Assembly: GCF_029784155.1 (NCBI RefSeq)
Contig: NC_073691.1
Location: 63,108,822-63,172,821, forward strand
DNA from: Uranotaenia lowii
Taxonomy: Eukaryota; Arthropoda; Insecta; Diptera; Culicidae
Reading direction: 5' to 3'
Length of the DNA stretch: 64,000 nt
The notes beneath the pieces were generated by a model that did not search any database, had not been told where the DNA came from, and saw nothing but the letters and a program-made list of their open reading frames with translations. Position numbers and translations under genes: made by a program. Shown here one piece after another: positions 10,116 to 22,899 of the stretch (within the stretch, counting starts at the first letter, position 1; the number at the start of each line of letters is the position of its first letter).

Positions 10116-10639
10116 TGCAGGATTTGTTTGATCTTTTCTTCTGTTTCGATTATGAACCAGTTCACTACTTAGTTTATGACACTCTAACCATCCGGAATCA
10201 ACTTAGTTCGATTCAATCACATGGTGTCCCCAGTTGTTACACTATAACAAAGTTCGTTGGCTCATTTTTTCTCACTATTTTTGATGAGGACACTGCGAGA
10301 CGAGGAAGCGTGTTAATCGTTTCATCTTTTCAAAAGATGTAATCAAATTTTGTCTCACTTGTTTCGAAGAAGATGGAAAAATTTTACTTTTCCACCCCAC
10401 AATACTTTATCTTCAAGAAAATAACACGGATAATTCCAACATTGTAACTAAGTGCACGTGATCTGAAGCGCATTTCGAAATGGTTTTGTTTTCTAACGAG
10501 GGCACGTTCACGGAAAAGATAATCTTAAAACAAGCTCCATCGATTGGTTTATGATCCAATCAACTTTGCTAATGCGAATGTTAACTAGAGCCATAAGACG
10601 TACGTAGATGTTCTTTGTGGGTGGTTTGTGATGTGTGTT

Positions 10640-10945
10640 TTTGGTTTCGATTCCTTGAAAATGTTCCTCGAAGGTTTGAAGCCAAACTTTGATGTTATTG
10701 TAATCAGTGAAACATGGATAAAGGATGAAAATGTAGTTTTTTTTAACTATCTACCAAGATTTAAGTTCACTTTTTCATCCCGCTAGCTAGGTGGTCTAGC
10801 TATATATGAGAGATAACAGAAAATTCAACAAAATACAAAATTTGCAAGATGAATGATACCACAATATTGGAGTCGAAGTAATTTCCAGTGGAGCATCAAT
10901 GAATGTGTATGAAACCTACAGGCCACCGGACTACCACTTTCTAAA
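10640..10945 (+). pseudogene. LINE endonuclease fragment
   Basis: The plus strand encodes a broken piece of an APE-type endonuclease of a non-LTR retrotransposon: GLKPNFDVIVISETWIKDEN, then after a frame change NYLPRFKFTFSS and LGGLAIY, and later GVEVISSGASMNVYETYRPP followed by DYHF. The SETW motif carries the catalytic glutamate, and the YRPP segment is the usual strand near the end of the first half of the domain. It has stops and frame changes and is cut off at both sides. It resembles jockey/CR1-type LINEs, like the reverse transcriptase at 28.3-31.4 kb, but the two need not come from one copy. Confidence 0.65.
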
Positions 10946-10982
10946 TTCCTAAATTAGAGCTACTCCAATGGAGTAGTACTCC

Positions 10983-11735
10983 ATGCCATCCAGCGGTTGT
11001 TCACCGCGTGAAATGTTCTCTCCTCGAAAGCCGGATAGCGGAAGGACACGGTCCTCACTCACTATGAAAATTGTAAAATTGGTCAATAAAAAAGTGAAGC
11101 AGAATCCAGTCAGATCAATCCGGAGGCTGGCTAAGGAAGCGAATATCTCGAAATCTTCCATGCAACAATTGGTAAAAGATGACGGCATCATCTAAGGCAA
11201 AATAAATGTGCCGTTTGATAGCATAAGGAATTAAAGCACTGCGACTTGAGCGCTCGAAGCGATTTCTGTCTTCAACTTAAAATACTTTTTCTTTAACTTA
11301 GAAAAATCAGATGATCGTCAGCTTCTTTCGATTGATCCGGTGTCCAATTCACGTACGGATCGATTAATTTCACCCATGAAGGCAAAGGACGTAAAATTCA
11401 AGTTTACTTCCGAGCATACCGCCAAAGCCAAGGTTTTTATTAGCGGTTGCTTCGAATGGATGGAAGATGCATCAGGTTTTCATAAGAGCTGGTGCAAAAG
11501 TTAATACTGAAGCCTCCACGGACATTTTAGAGAATCAGCGCATGCTGGTCAAGTTAGGTGAACCCGTGAATGTTGTTGCCCCTCGACTATTTGATATGGG
11601 CGTATGTGCAATTAGGCGCAAGCAAAGGCTTGTGGATCCTCTCTCCTAAGGCCGATGACATAGTGAGAGCGATGCGATGCGAATTTACGGACGCAGCCAA
11701 TGCGAAGTCCCCATCAAATATTTAAGAGAGTATAT
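10983..11735 (+). pseudogene. Degraded mariner-like transposase (non-DD37E type)
   Basis: The first frame (10983-11195) encodes a GRTRSSLTMKIVKLVNKKVK segment followed by QNPVRSIRRLAKEANISKSS, the second helix-turn-helix of mariner transposases. Later frames contain HQVFIRAGAKVNTEASTDIL (11467 on) and, shifted, PLDYLIWAYVQLGASKGLW (about 11583 on). The last matches the PLDY-IW block around the third catalytic residue in maT/DDxD-type elements, where an aspartate replaces glutamate. Several stops and indels separate the pieces, so the element is dead. No terminal repeats were identified. It differs in sequence from the DD37E copies elsewhere in the window. Confidence 0.6.
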
Positions 11736-11920
11736 CGCAGGAACGACAGAATTATTCAAACAATTATAACAGATGTAAAGATTGTATTAAAGTTACCAAA
11801 ATCGCATATAGCTACAAATGTGGAGGCAATATATCAACAATGACAAGATTCCAACGATTCAATTTCTCCACAAAATGCAAAATAAACGATTTTAAGTAAT
11901 TTGATTAAAACGAATAAAAA
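11736..11920. other. Short AT-rich spacer
   Basis: No feature recognised between the mariner relic and the tRNA-like repeat. Confidence 0.4.
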
Positions 11921-11924
11921 ATTT

Positions 11925-12001
11925 CGCCAACCGAGATTTGAACTCCAGTCCTTCGAGTTCGCTATCCGATATCTAACCACGATGCCAACTCATCAGTTAA
12001 T
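11925..12001 (-). repeat. tRNA-like SINE head interrupted by a TIR element
   Basis: The minus strand carries TGGCATCGTGGTTAGA (box A-like) and, about 30 bases on, GGAGTTCAAATCTCGG (box B-like), followed within a dozen bases by TTTTTT. No intact acceptor stem is formed, so this is a tRNA-derived repeat rather than a tRNA gene. The TIR element at 12002-13029 sits directly in it; the continuation resumes at about 13030. Confidence 0.45.
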
Positions 12002-13029
12002 GGCCCTTATTCTGCGCCGCGCGTGACGTGATGGTAGTCGACTCACCCAAGTCACGCTATTCCAGTAGTCGGTTTAGGTGAGGAACGTCACTTCGGATGA
12101 ACTTTTTGAGTTCTTACCCTATTCTGATAGTCACCGTGGGTGAGAATCGTCGCATTCGGGTGACGATTTTAGGTGACAATTGTCGGTACCTTTTCAGGTG
12201 GCGACGAGAGAGAAATTGAATGGAAAATTGATACAAAATGGAATAATTATGCTCCAAACGTTTAATTACACTAAAGTATGACAGTTTTAGAATCAATCAA
12301 AACAAAAATCACTTCAATTTTTGATTTTTTCAATCATTTGAGCAGAAAAAAAAAATGTTTACTAGACGTTGAAAATAAATTCAAACATATAGAATTGAAA
12401 GAGGTTATAATTTCATTTTATATAACTTCATTTACATGCATCGAAATTTGAAAAAAAACACATTTTTTGCACTTCACTAAATCTTATCCGATTCCCGTCG
12501 CGGGGGGTATTTCACTTTCACCCGGTAATGTTGTTTTCGAACAAAATAAGCTTTGAAGTCCTGTACTGAATCGTTGTTTATCCACGTCGAGGTGTCGTAT
12601 CCCATGTGTTGATCCGTATGCAAAGGACCAGTTGATTGAGGCAGCAGCCGTCGATTTCCGCTTTTCTGGTGGATGTTTTTTTCAAGCCGCTCCAGGAACC
12701 AAACATATATGACCAAATTCTGTCCGATTCGCTTTATTCGCAGCTCCAAAAGTGATTCCAGCTGCTTGCTTAAATCTTGCAACCCGATAGTGACCGTTTG
12801 CGTAACGAAATTTGTACATTTTGATTTAAAATTTAATTTTAACATTTGGAATCGCGAACGAAATAAATACAAACCGAACAAATTTGACACTTGAGTTCAC
12901 TCGGTCGCTCACCAGAAATGAACATCTGTCACTTTACCCATATCGACTCCGGGAATAAGGTGACAAATCTCACGGTGACTCGAGGTGAGGTGACAATCGT
13001 CACGTCACGCGCGGCGCAGAATAAGGGCC
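12002..13029. mobile_element. 1.03-kb TIR element with GTGAC-rich ends
   Basis: The inverted ends start GGCCCTTATTCTGCGCCGCG and continue CGTGACGTGA. The matched region is at least 30 bases and is flanked by AAT on both sides (11999-12001, 13030-13032). Subterminal regions repeat GTGAC/GTCAC-type motifs in both orientations. A 137-residue minus-strand open frame (12890-12477) lies in the middle and is annotated separately. A 3-bp TSD and GC-rich ends do not fit hAT or mariner; CACTA- or Harbinger-like origin is possible but unproven. Confidence 0.7.
12477..12890 (-). CDS. Hypothetical ORF inside the 1.03-kb TIR element
   Basis: A 137-residue frame that begins MSNLFGLYLF and ends PPRRESDKI. 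It is rich in basic residues, with an amphipathic segment around IGLQDLSKQLESLLELRIKR (residues 36-55) that could form a coiled coil or helix. No transposase catalytic motif, signal peptide or zinc-finger pattern is seen. It fills most of the GC-balanced centre of the element and ends near TACCCCCCGCGACGGGAATC on the plus strand. It may be a captured host exon, a remnant of a transposition protein, or chance. I cannot assign a function. Confidence 0.3.
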   Translation of the reverse strand: MSNLFGLYLFRSRFQMLKLNFKSKCTNFVTQTVTIGLQDLSKQLESLLELRIKRIGQNLVIYVWFLERLEKNIHQKSGNRRLLPQSTGPLHTDQHMGYDTSTWINNDSVQDFKAYFVRKQHYRVKVKYPPRRESDKI

Positions 13030-13143
13030 AATGAGATCCACGCTATAGCTCTATAGGTCAGATTTTCTTTTTACGAACCGGTCAAAGGAAGAAAGGGAGA
13101 GATCGGATAGAGTTTCAATTGATGGACCGCCCATTTATCTTAA

Positions 13144-13866
13144 GGGGGGGGGTAGGGTCTAACGGGTATAAAAAAACACCATTTTCACGATTTTTTTCTA
13201 GAGCCATCGTTCAAACAAATGTATTCAAATTTTTTGCATTATACAAAGCATTGTTAAAAGAACATTTAGTAATTTTTTCGTAGAAAAATATTGAAAAATG
13301 AGCCGGTGACGGAGCATTTTCGAGGATGCCTTTTAGAAAACAGGATTTGCGGTGGACACTGTATCTCAGCACAGAATCATCTGAAGTCAAAAAATCAGAG
13401 CAAAATATTTTTAATAGATGTTTTTCTGGACCCCAACGTTTTTATTTAGCTTAAAAATATTTTTATGAAATTTTTGTGGCTGTTTGAAGTAAAAACTACG
13501 ATTTTTCACTTAAAAATCCGCCATTTTCCACCTCTAAAATCTCCCCAAAGTAAAAAAAACAAAAAACAAAAACGTTGGGGTCTGGTATTTGATATGTAGA
13601 ATATATGTTCCAAATTTGAAAAGAATCGGATAAGTAGTTTTGAAATGACGATGTCCACGGACTTTAAAAATGTGCTTTCGAGAAAAACGCGTTTGAAGTT
13701 TCTGCTCTTGCTTTCTTGCAGTATTAGATAGGGAGGATAAAGGCCTATAACTTCTACAGTTTTGCTTCAATTGACTTGAAAATTTGACACAACATTTTTG
13801 AAATGTTTTAAAATAAGAAAATAAAAAAAAAATGATTTTTTGAAAGTGTTAGACCCTACCCCCCCC
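13144..13866. mobile_element. TTAA-flanked miniature element
   Basis: The inverted ends read GGGGGGGGGTAGGGTCTAAC (left) and the inverse at the right, each against TTAA (13140-13143, 13867-13870). It is 723 bases and has no transposase frame. TTAA targeting is typical of piggyBac-related miniature elements. The interior repeats the phrase GGACCCCAACGTTTTT and, inverted, AACGTTGGGGTC (13428 and 13572). Confidence 0.75.
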
Positions 13867-13870
13867 TTAA

Positions 13871-16740
13871 ATCAGTTCACCCAAATCGTAAATGTTGAAT
13901 TAGCAAAACAAAAGTGGACACACATCGAGTGATTGATTCTTAACATGTTTGTCTACATGCCTGAATAAATAAAATGGTTTTTAAGTTATGTTCACATCCT
14001 GAAAAGTGTTTTTCAACCTTGATGACGGATTTTTGCATATTTTTATTGGTCATACTGTAACAGGTCGGCGTTAAATACAGAACTATAAATACTGCAACTT
14101 TTTTTATAATACCATAATTTACGTTCAACGAGGATTTTTTTTTTTTTTTTTTTTTATTTTTTTATTTTATTTTTTTTTTTTTGATTTGTGTAGTTTGCCG
14201 ATTGCGCCATGTGTCCGTGTCTACGTGTACATTGGAATTCTTGAACGGATTCCATTCAAAAGAGTGTTATTTTGAAATTATTTTCAATATTTGTGTTGAA
14301 AAAAAAAACAAGAAGAGGAAGATTATCGATAAAATTTAGGTTTTCTGTACTAAAAGCTTTTGTTCTATAAGCTCGATAGCATTGTATAAAGCTATGTATT
14401 TTGGGTGTAACGGGTATAACGGGGTTAGTTCATAGTAGTATGAAAAGTGTCTGATCAAAAAGATTGTGCCGAAAGGTCAACGGATGACTAAAACCTTTCA
14501 GAAGTGATTTTTGGATAAAAATGTTCAAAATTCATCGTTTTCCAGTTACTGCAAAACTTCTAAGCTAAGTATATTTCTTTTATTTACCTTTAAGTATTAA
14601 ATATTATATTAAGTGTCAGGAACTCTAAAAGAGAAAAAAAATCAACACTTGCCGTTCATAGAATAAAGATCGAAAATATCGAAAGCGTTATAAGTTTGAA
14701 ATCGCCTAAAAGTATACTATAGAATTGAATATTTTAGAAACTAGCTTTCACACGTTAAATGCAAATTTAATTTTTCATCTTGTGTACCACGGTATTTTAC
14801 ACAATAATTTTAGAAATAGTGCAAGGCAACCTTTTTTTTGTCGAGATTCATTATCAGAAACTAACATTAAAACATCAGACAAGAATGCCCACCGTTACTG
14901 GCATAAAATGGTCAAAATCAACGAAATTGCCACCGAAAGTGTTATACGCGCACTAGCCCAAACGCCTAAAAATAGGCTAAATATTTTTTCTTCCGTTTTA
15001 TTTGAGTCTAACTACCAGGCATTTAAAACAATCGATATCTGTTTCTAATCTAATATCTTTAGAACAAATAGTATCACAGAAATTAATCTACTTCTTTACC
15101 AAAGAACATGTAAACTTGTATAATAAAAATCTGTCCGGATATGAACGGTGATAATTCAAATTGCAATTTTATCCTTTTTGGCTTGTTATGATTAGCAATT
15201 TGACTGTAGTAGTAATTTCATGTATATCTAACAGTTATACGAACCTTTTCCGAATTCGACGAAATGCCAGCATTTTAAACGTCAGTTCTAAAACTTGTTA
15301 ACCAGAAAATCAAAAAGAACTTCCTTATTGAAGCCTTGGAATGTGTAAGCTTAAATATGTCGAACCTTTAACTTGCATCTGGAAAAATTTGAAAAATTGA
15401 AACCCTTTTTTAATGTCCGCGATTTTTTTTAATTAGGATAATCGTAAAACTTAAATAATTTCATAACTTATTACAATAGTAGATTAGGCTTAAACATTTC
15501 TGTTCTGTATGGTATAGAGATAATTATCCATAGGTATATGGTATAGAGACAATTAAATTTAAATTTCCTAATGAATAAACGAATTAGACTAGTGGAAGTT
15601 TTTAAACGACGAACTAAAATTGTCAACCAACATCGAAAGTTGTCAAACGTTTAGCGAAGAAGTGATGAATGTTTTGGAAATAGTTGTGAGTTTTCAAGTT
15701 TATAGGGTGCATCTTGTGAGCATGTCATTTCTTTAAAACAATAAATGTAGGTTCAGGCGTAGATAGATAGACAGAAAATTAGATAAACGTATTAGTAATT
15801 AAAAAGTCAATATTCAATGCTTCCATGGTTGGAATATTTTCAATTGGATTGGTTTATTTTCCAGATTAATTTTTTTTCTTTTATTCGAGCAAAGGCCCGT
15901 ATGATTTTTTCTGCAATGCAATAATGCTTTGAGTTAAATAGGCAAAAATAAAAGTTATTGAGTGAAGTCAGATAGATTAATAAAAAAGAACTGAATCTTG
16001 ACTGAAAAATAAGTGTCTGAAGAATTATATAAAAAAAATCTGAGTTCATAAAAAACCGATAGTTTAAGGTACGGTAAGAAAAAGTTTGTAAAATGTTGAA
16101 ATAGTAGATATATTTAGGCAGTGGTAATTATTAGTGACATTGACTCGATACGAAAATTCAAATTCTACACAACATTTATGGATTGGTTATGTAACATTGA
16201 TTCATAAACAATAAGAAACTCACTAACACAGTTTTTCGTCTATGCTAAGAATTCGAATAAAAAGTAAAAGCAAATATTTATATCAGAATCGACTAGGATT
16301 TAATGAAAATATTAATTTTTTCAATTACATTACATCATACCAGAGAGTTAGTAAACAAGAATATACAACTTACATTAAAGCAATGAATATCAAATGACAT
16401 ATACTATCCTATATGAATTTCGTTTGCATAAAATTTCTTTTTTGGATATTATTTTCAATTTTCCTAGACAAGTTTGGAAAAAGTTGAATTTCATTAGCGT
16501 CAAAAAGATGCCATTAAATTTAGCAAAGCTAATTTCAATTTCAGGGCATTCTGCTTTAAGCTTGTTTAGACATTAAGGAATCCATAAAAATGAAAAAAAG
16601 TTTTTAGAAGTGTGAGATATTATAATAAGAAGGTCAAATTAAAATGTATAACTTGTTATCCACATGAAGTTAAGAGGAGAGTTATCAGTTGCACTAGTCA
16701 AAAGTGTTTCCTTATCGTATCCTTCCACCCATACTTCCTA
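13871..16740. other. AT-rich intronic sequence with a poly-T tract
   Basis: A nearly pure T tract lies at 14130-14182. Immediately before it, CCATAATTTACGTTCAACGA (14109-14128) recurs as CCATAGTTTACGTTCAACGA at about 17200. Otherwise no coding frame, TIR or tandem repeat was recognised. Confidence 0.4.
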
Positions 16741-16749
16741 AAACAACTT

Positions 16750-17205
16750 TTTTTTGCTAGGATGCAGAGGTAACCTCGGTCCTAAGGCACAACATTATTC
16801 TTTCATCCCTTTCTCTCTTTTCCAAACTATCTATTGACTACTAGGACGTGGCCGGCGCCGTTATTGATGATTAAAGAGAGAGCATCAGTTTTGAGCACTG
16901 TGAATGTGTTGTCAATCCCAGACACCATTATTTTGACCTTTGAACAAAATTGATGGCCTCGGTCAATCACGGAGTAGCAACCATTGGCGATGTGGAACTC
17001 GTTCTACTGAGCCGCGCCTGCGATCATGGAATTCTAAATGCGTTTAGTTGAATAACAATTCTGATTATAAAAATAAGAAAAATAAGATGAAAGTTTTGAG
17101 AAACTATTGATTTAAAACATTTATCAGGTTGCATTTCGGGTTCAATGATTCACGGTGGATGTGAGTAGTCAATCAAGCTAAGCTTAGCTAAGCTAATACC
17201 ATAGT
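16750..17205 (+). repeat. Dispersed repeat with GCTAA tail (LINE- or SINE-like), copy 1
   Basis: It shares GACGTGGCCGGCGCCGTTAT, ATGGCCTCGGTCAATCACGG, TTTCGGGTTCAATGATTCAC and a closing AAGCTAAGCTTAGCTAAGCT with the inverted copy at 26797-27230. The irregular GCTAA tail suggests the 3' end of a retroelement. No protein frame was followed. Confidence 0.6.
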
Positions 17206-20200
17206 TTACGTTCAACGAGGAATCTTCTTTACTAGACAAAAGGTTTACTCTCTGGAGCCACCTTAAAAAAAAGTTTCGTTTCATAACAACAAAAGGTACA
17301 TATTCAAAACTCCTTCAAAACTTAAGAGGGTGGGTCGTTACGATGGAAAGGGTGGTAAAACTTTTTTATTCTTCTCCTATTTTTTATTTCTAACCGGCAT
17401 TAGCCTTAAAATGCCTCTCAGATAACTTAGAAAAGCTACTTATTGCAGTGAAGCACTCAGTTTCTGAAAGATTATCATGAAATCTTGTACAAGGCTTAGT
17501 CTTAATTTTAGCCTGCAGCGCATCACTTTTTCAAAAGTCGGGTCATTTGGGGCACTCTTATGTACAAATGTACTCAACTGAAGAATTACCAGGTGCCATT
17601 TTAATTTTAAGAAGCACATTAATCGAACAAAATTTACAGACACATGAACTGAACAAGAGCCTTTCATTCATAATAGATAAGATAGGACTGATGTGTATAA
17701 GTGAAAAGTATCAGTGAATAACTGCTTTTTATTGAAAAGAGTGAGGGTAATCATTTTCCGAAAAAAATTCATTTGAAGTACACTAGAAGAAGATTCATCG
17801 TTTAACTTTTCTATATTACAAACAATTTAAAAATTATTCTAGAAGTTGTTGTTTGGGCCCAAATACCCAACTGAAATGGATTTGGAAATGAAAATGGAAA
17901 CTTTTTATTTTAAATAATGCCGAACAAACACTTTACTGTTTGCTTTCATAACAATTTAAGTATCTATATACATACGTAGTTAACATGAAAAGTGTGTTAT
18001 GTTTTACTTATTTTGACTGCGTAAAACAGTCTTTTAATCCGCTTCTTTTTTGAAAAGTGAGTTTTTAGAACTGCACTGAATTTTTTTGAGAAATTTTTAA
18101 TATACACTTAAAGTGGTAAAAATAATATTCCCTCCTGTCAACTCACACGGTGGGTCTTTTAAGAATTCGACCTTTTAAGGATTTCATCTAGAAAATGATT
18201 CATTATGTTGAAAAGGTCAGAAGAGGTATCCCAAGTATTGAAACTGAAGCAGAAATTCAAAATTCTTAAATTAAGTTCTTTTACTTTAAACAGCATTTAG
18301 TAAAAGTGAAGTACCAAACATAAATTGCAGGAAAACTGTAGATAAAGCTTAGTTCTTCTAGAAATGGGACACTTTTTTTTTTGCTGATAGCTCATTTACT
18401 AATAATCGCACATTCAAAATTTGACAGCATTTTGCTGCCTGTTGAAAGTACCATTAGACCTTTTTTCAAAATTTTAAATTTACATGTTTCCGAGATATTT
18501 ACGATGCAAAAGAAATAGAAAAAAATATTTAAGAAATAGGAAACTTCAAAATCCATCATTTTCAAATTGATAGTCAGCTATCAACCGTTGATTATTCAAA
18601 GAATTACTGTGTAAGAGTAGAGGAAGTACCAAGGCTATGAGATAAATGATTTTTGATGGACTACTAAACTTATGAAAAACCCTAATTCCAACAAATTCCA
18701 GCGTTTGAATCCTATAACATGTCTGCTCGTGGCAAGGTCCCTAGCAGATTAAAGTTTGTATTAGCTGGTTGTTTTGTATAAAATATTATGATTTGCCAAA
18801 ATTCTGCTCCTGTGGAAAAGTGCAACAATTTTTAAAACGAAAACTTTGATTTTCATTGTCTTTAAAAGCCAAAAAAGAGTAATCTTATATATATCCTTCG
18901 CAACCTACGATCTATACTAACCGATAATTCTTAAAATTCAATCTCATGATGGTTTTTCTTCGTTATTTATAGATTTTTTCAGCAGACATTCCATATAAAA
19001 TGCTTTTAAATGGCTCAAAAATAATCAAGTTTTGTTAATTTCGAAACAGCTGTATCCACTTAATCGCCTTTACATTCTTTAAAAAGAGAAGTATTGGACA
19101 GAAAACTATCAGAAATTGCAAGAAGAGAATGCAGCCACCTAAAATACAGATTAGACGAAGTATAAGTTGAAAAAACTGAACAATATCATGACTGAAAAAA
19201 GTGTGCGCCGGCCGATGGGAGATACCAAGAATAAAGTAGATATTTTTCACACAAAACCGATAAATATTGTTTTTTCGTGAATCATTATAAAGTTACCTTC
19301 ATTTTCTTCATAGAAAGTATTTCGTTCAATCGAATGGTTTTTGAGATACACGCATTCTTAACTGTCCCATTTCTAAATGCACTAAGCTTAATATCAATGA
19401 AACTCGATAAAACGAATCAAACAGGATCAAGTATTAAATTCATTTTAAAGCCTTTACACACGCATCTGAAAATAAGCTATGTCTTTTCACTTGCCCAAAT
19501 AAACGGGACAAATGTAAACTTAGAAATTTGTTTTTGCCAACAGTTTTCAATATTTTTCTTTCAAACGTTGAGAACTAATTTAGTGGTGCAACTGATTTTC
19601 TTAAAGTTCATATTTTTCCAAGGAATATGATAGTTGACTATGGTGAAATCTGTTTGCCCCGGTGTTCCTTAATTGAAAATTAAGATTGACTTTAAAAAGT
19701 AGAAAATAAAATTTTTTTGGTTTTGAGTGACGTTAACATGAAAATTTCCATAAAATAAAATTAATGCATAGAACCATCGTAGCCTAAATAGATTCTTTCT
19801 TTCCGTTCTATTCAATTTTTGAAAATCTACTTTCAATTAAATGTGAGTGAACAGATAAAGTCGTTATGCGTCAATGTTCCGAAATTTTTAAAATCAGAAC
19901 ATCCTGTTGAAACTCAGTAACAACGCAGGTTTCAGTGATGGAATAGAGCTATCTTTATTTTTTTTTTCTCAAGGAATTTTAAGCGACAATGGCTTATTCA
20001 TCCCGAAGTTGGTTGTTTCACGTGTTGTATGCTTTTTTGTTTGTAATTGTTTGTATTTTTTTTTGTATTTTTTTTCCTTTTTTTTTTCTTTTTGAGCTAT
20101 TTTTATTCAGTTTCGTCTATGAGGTCATTAGAATACAACTATATTAATTAGCGATAGCTAATTGTCACTTTCTAATTCTTATATTCCCTAACCGGGAAAG

Positions 20201-20278
20201 TATTCATGTTTTGGTTCTACGAGATGAAGCAGCAGAATTCTTCTGTTGGAGGAACGGATTTCGATAGATCCGAACCGT
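17206..20278. other. AT-rich intronic sequence, little recognisable
   Basis: CTCTCTGGAGCCACC at 17248-17262 is one of three copies in the window (see 22707 and 26268). No exon, TIR pair or long array found. Short open frames at 19277-19630 and nearby have phenylalanine-rich AT-driven composition and are not supported. Confidence 0.4.
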
Positions 20279-20286
20279 AAGTATCA

Positions 20287-20765
20287 TAAGGTTGCCAGAA
20301 TTTTTTCAGCACCTATACGGCCTGATACATCCTGGCAATTTTATCTAAAAACCTGGCAAAATCTGGGCATTTGTTGCGAAATTTTCGACCAAAATTTCGG
20401 GCAATATCCGGACAAATTTGTTCAAAACCCAGGAATTACTCCACAAAATTCAAGCAAAAAAAACTAGAAATATTTTTTTTATTTCATTAAAACTCATCAG
20501 TTTATTGATATCGTATTTTAGGCTTTCAAAAAATCTTTCGTTTTATTTTTTTTTCGAAATAATCTTTCGAGATTATTTATTATTCAGAAATTTTCGATTT
20601 GGACGCAAAATGTGTAACACGATTGTTTTTTTTCTGTTTGATTTTGCAAATTAAGTGAATTAATCCGGACAAAATCCGAGCAACCGGGCCGGACCGGACT
20701 TTTCCCACCTTTTGTTTTAAATATCCGGGCAAACCCGGATAAAACCGGACAATCTGGCAACCTTT
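20287..20765. mobile_element. hAT-like miniature element, CCGGGCAA-rich
   Basis: The inverted ends are AAGGTTGCCAGA and TCTGGCAACCTT, within an exact 8-bp duplication AAGTATCA (20279-20286, 20766-20773). The interior repeats CCGG-containing phrases such as ATCCGGACAAA and CCGGGCAAACCCGG. No transposase. A diverged relative occupies about 26360-26745. Confidence 0.8.
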
Positions 20766-20773
20766 AAGTATCA

Positions 20774-22030
20774 TTACATCCAAATGCTTCAATTGGATTA
20801 TGTTTTTTTAAATGGGATTAATGAGGACATGTACTATACACGACAAAACAGAGAAAGTGGCTGTATTTCGGTCAAGCAAAATGATTGAAACTTATATGAA
20901 TTTCATTTACATTTTTTGCTTGAATAAATAATATAAAAAAGTTATTTGCACTGTATAAAATAGCCCGTTTTCATACAATGGCAGGTGCTGTTTGGGAACA
21001 CTTCTGGTTGTAATCTACAAGTTTGGCATATGGCGAAACATTTTTTTAAACATGATTTTGGTGAAAGTAAGGATATTAATTAAAACTGCTTCTAAAGGCG
21101 AGGATGGTAAAAAATGCTGTCAAAAATGGTTTTAAAAAAAGTTTCCTCACCGTTTTTTTTTATTTCTATAGCTTATTTTATCAGCTCCAAAAAATATACC
21201 ATCTAAAGCTAATCGGGAACTAGAAATATTAGGAAAATACCCAAAAACTGTCTCGATTCACTATATTGACTGATTGATTCTATCTCCATTAAGTACAATG
21301 CAATAAATTCCAAAATAAGAATCTCTCTGTTTCAATTTAAAAATTTATGTCAACTCGTGCCGGGTAAATCAGCCTACCTCCTTCAAGCATTGAGAGATGG
21401 AGGACCCATGTAAGTTTTATTTATGGAATAAATAAAGAACTTAGCAAAAAAAGGAACATATTTTATAAGAGAGGTTTTTCTGCGTACGAATACTTGGCAA
21501 AACTCGAAAATTTGTGAAATGACCAATGTTTCTTTGGAAGTTCGTGACCTTCAAACTTTGGGAGAAAGGGTGGAGAATCCATACTAGAAAAACATATATT
21601 TCGGCATAATTTAAGTGATCGTGAAGCTTTTAAAAACAGAGTTCAAATTTCAGATCTTGAAAAACAAATTTAGAGATCAAGTCTCAGTAAATAATATGAA
21701 ATCATCTTTGTATTGCTATTCAGAATTCCAGTTGCAGCTCTCATTTTAAAGTTGCCATGCCTCTGAATTATGTTGAGGTATGATTTAAAAAATGCCTACA
21801 ATAATCAAATTTAAATTAATGTTTGCAAGTTGTATATTTATTATAGATACATGTATTCAAAACTGCAACTGATTAATAATTTAACTAGAAGGTTAGTTCA
21901 AAATCTGGTGTTTGAGCCAGCTTTTTTGCTCTGCTAAATATTTAGAGAAAGGTGCGGTAGGATATAATAATCATAGCTTAGAACTTGACATTCGTTGAAG
22001 GAAAAATTGTCTTCATGACCTAGCCAAGAG
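20774..22030. other. AT-rich sequence without recognised features
   Basis: No long frame, TIR or tandem array seen. Confidence 0.4.
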
Positions 22031-22440
22031 CAACAATTTCCGGTTCGTGCAGATCATCATCATCATTATTTTGCGTTTGTTTGGATTGTATAACCGATTT
22101 GGATTGAAGGTGGGGGAGTTTGAGAGAGAAAATGTCTATACCAACACGTGAATGTGGTCAACTGCACAATAACACAATGAACACTCGCGGTCCATTGATT
22201 GCGCAATACTGGGTATGTAGATATCTGTTCGGAATGATCCGGTTCAATGGAGCTCATTGAGGAAAAAATCGAGCTGAAGCGCTAACCGGACGATACCGGA
22301 CAAACTGAAACAAGCCGACTCGTTCTGTTCTGAATCGAAGCCGGGATGCTGAAGCACCCTCCACCATGTTGGTCGTCATCATCGTTAGCTAGATGTATAT
22401 CTAAGTTGTTTCGTGTTCTATGCATTTCTCATTTTGCTCC
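22031..22440 (-). promoter_or_regulatory. GC-elevated block, possible minus-strand alternative promoter or leader
   Basis: Composition is clearly less AT-rich than the flanks. On the minus strand GTTTCAGTTTGTCCGG contains an arthropod initiator-like TCAGTT followed by GC-richer leader-like sequence. No TATA box or matching splice donor was identified, so this is a weak suggestion only. Confidence 0.25.
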
Positions 22441-22706
22441 GTGTTTGAATTTGTCATTATCGAAACTGGCCGTATGAGTTCTTCTCCGTACTAGGGGGAT
22501 GTACGGATGATGTCATATTAGTTAATTTTAAATCTCTTATGGCGGCACGAGTAGGTTTCAGTCTGTCTAGCTAGGTGGATGCTAGAACCGGTATAGTCGG
22601 AATACTGTACAGGCGTAATGATCCACGACTTTACATTGTTGCTGCACACTATTGTTTATCATTTCTAAGTTTGGCTGAAGCTGCTTACTTAAATTTATTA
22701 TAAACC

Positions 22707-22721
22707 GGTGGCTCCAGAGAG
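22707..22721 (+). repeat. GGTGGCTCCAGAGAG, one of three copies
   Basis: The same 15 bases occur at 26268-26282 and inverted at 17248-17262. Flanks are only weakly alike. Confidence 0.5.
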
Positions 22722-22899
22722 TCAACATATTAGTAGAGTTGTTTACCGTTACTTTATCGAACAACGTTGAATATATACGATCCTCATTAAAAGGAATGAG
22801 TACCTGATGGAAAAAATTGCCTCAGTACGGTGCAAATTTTCAAGTCGAATATTTACGATTTGAATTCATGTCAGCGTGCTGAGTTTTGTTTTGAATGAA

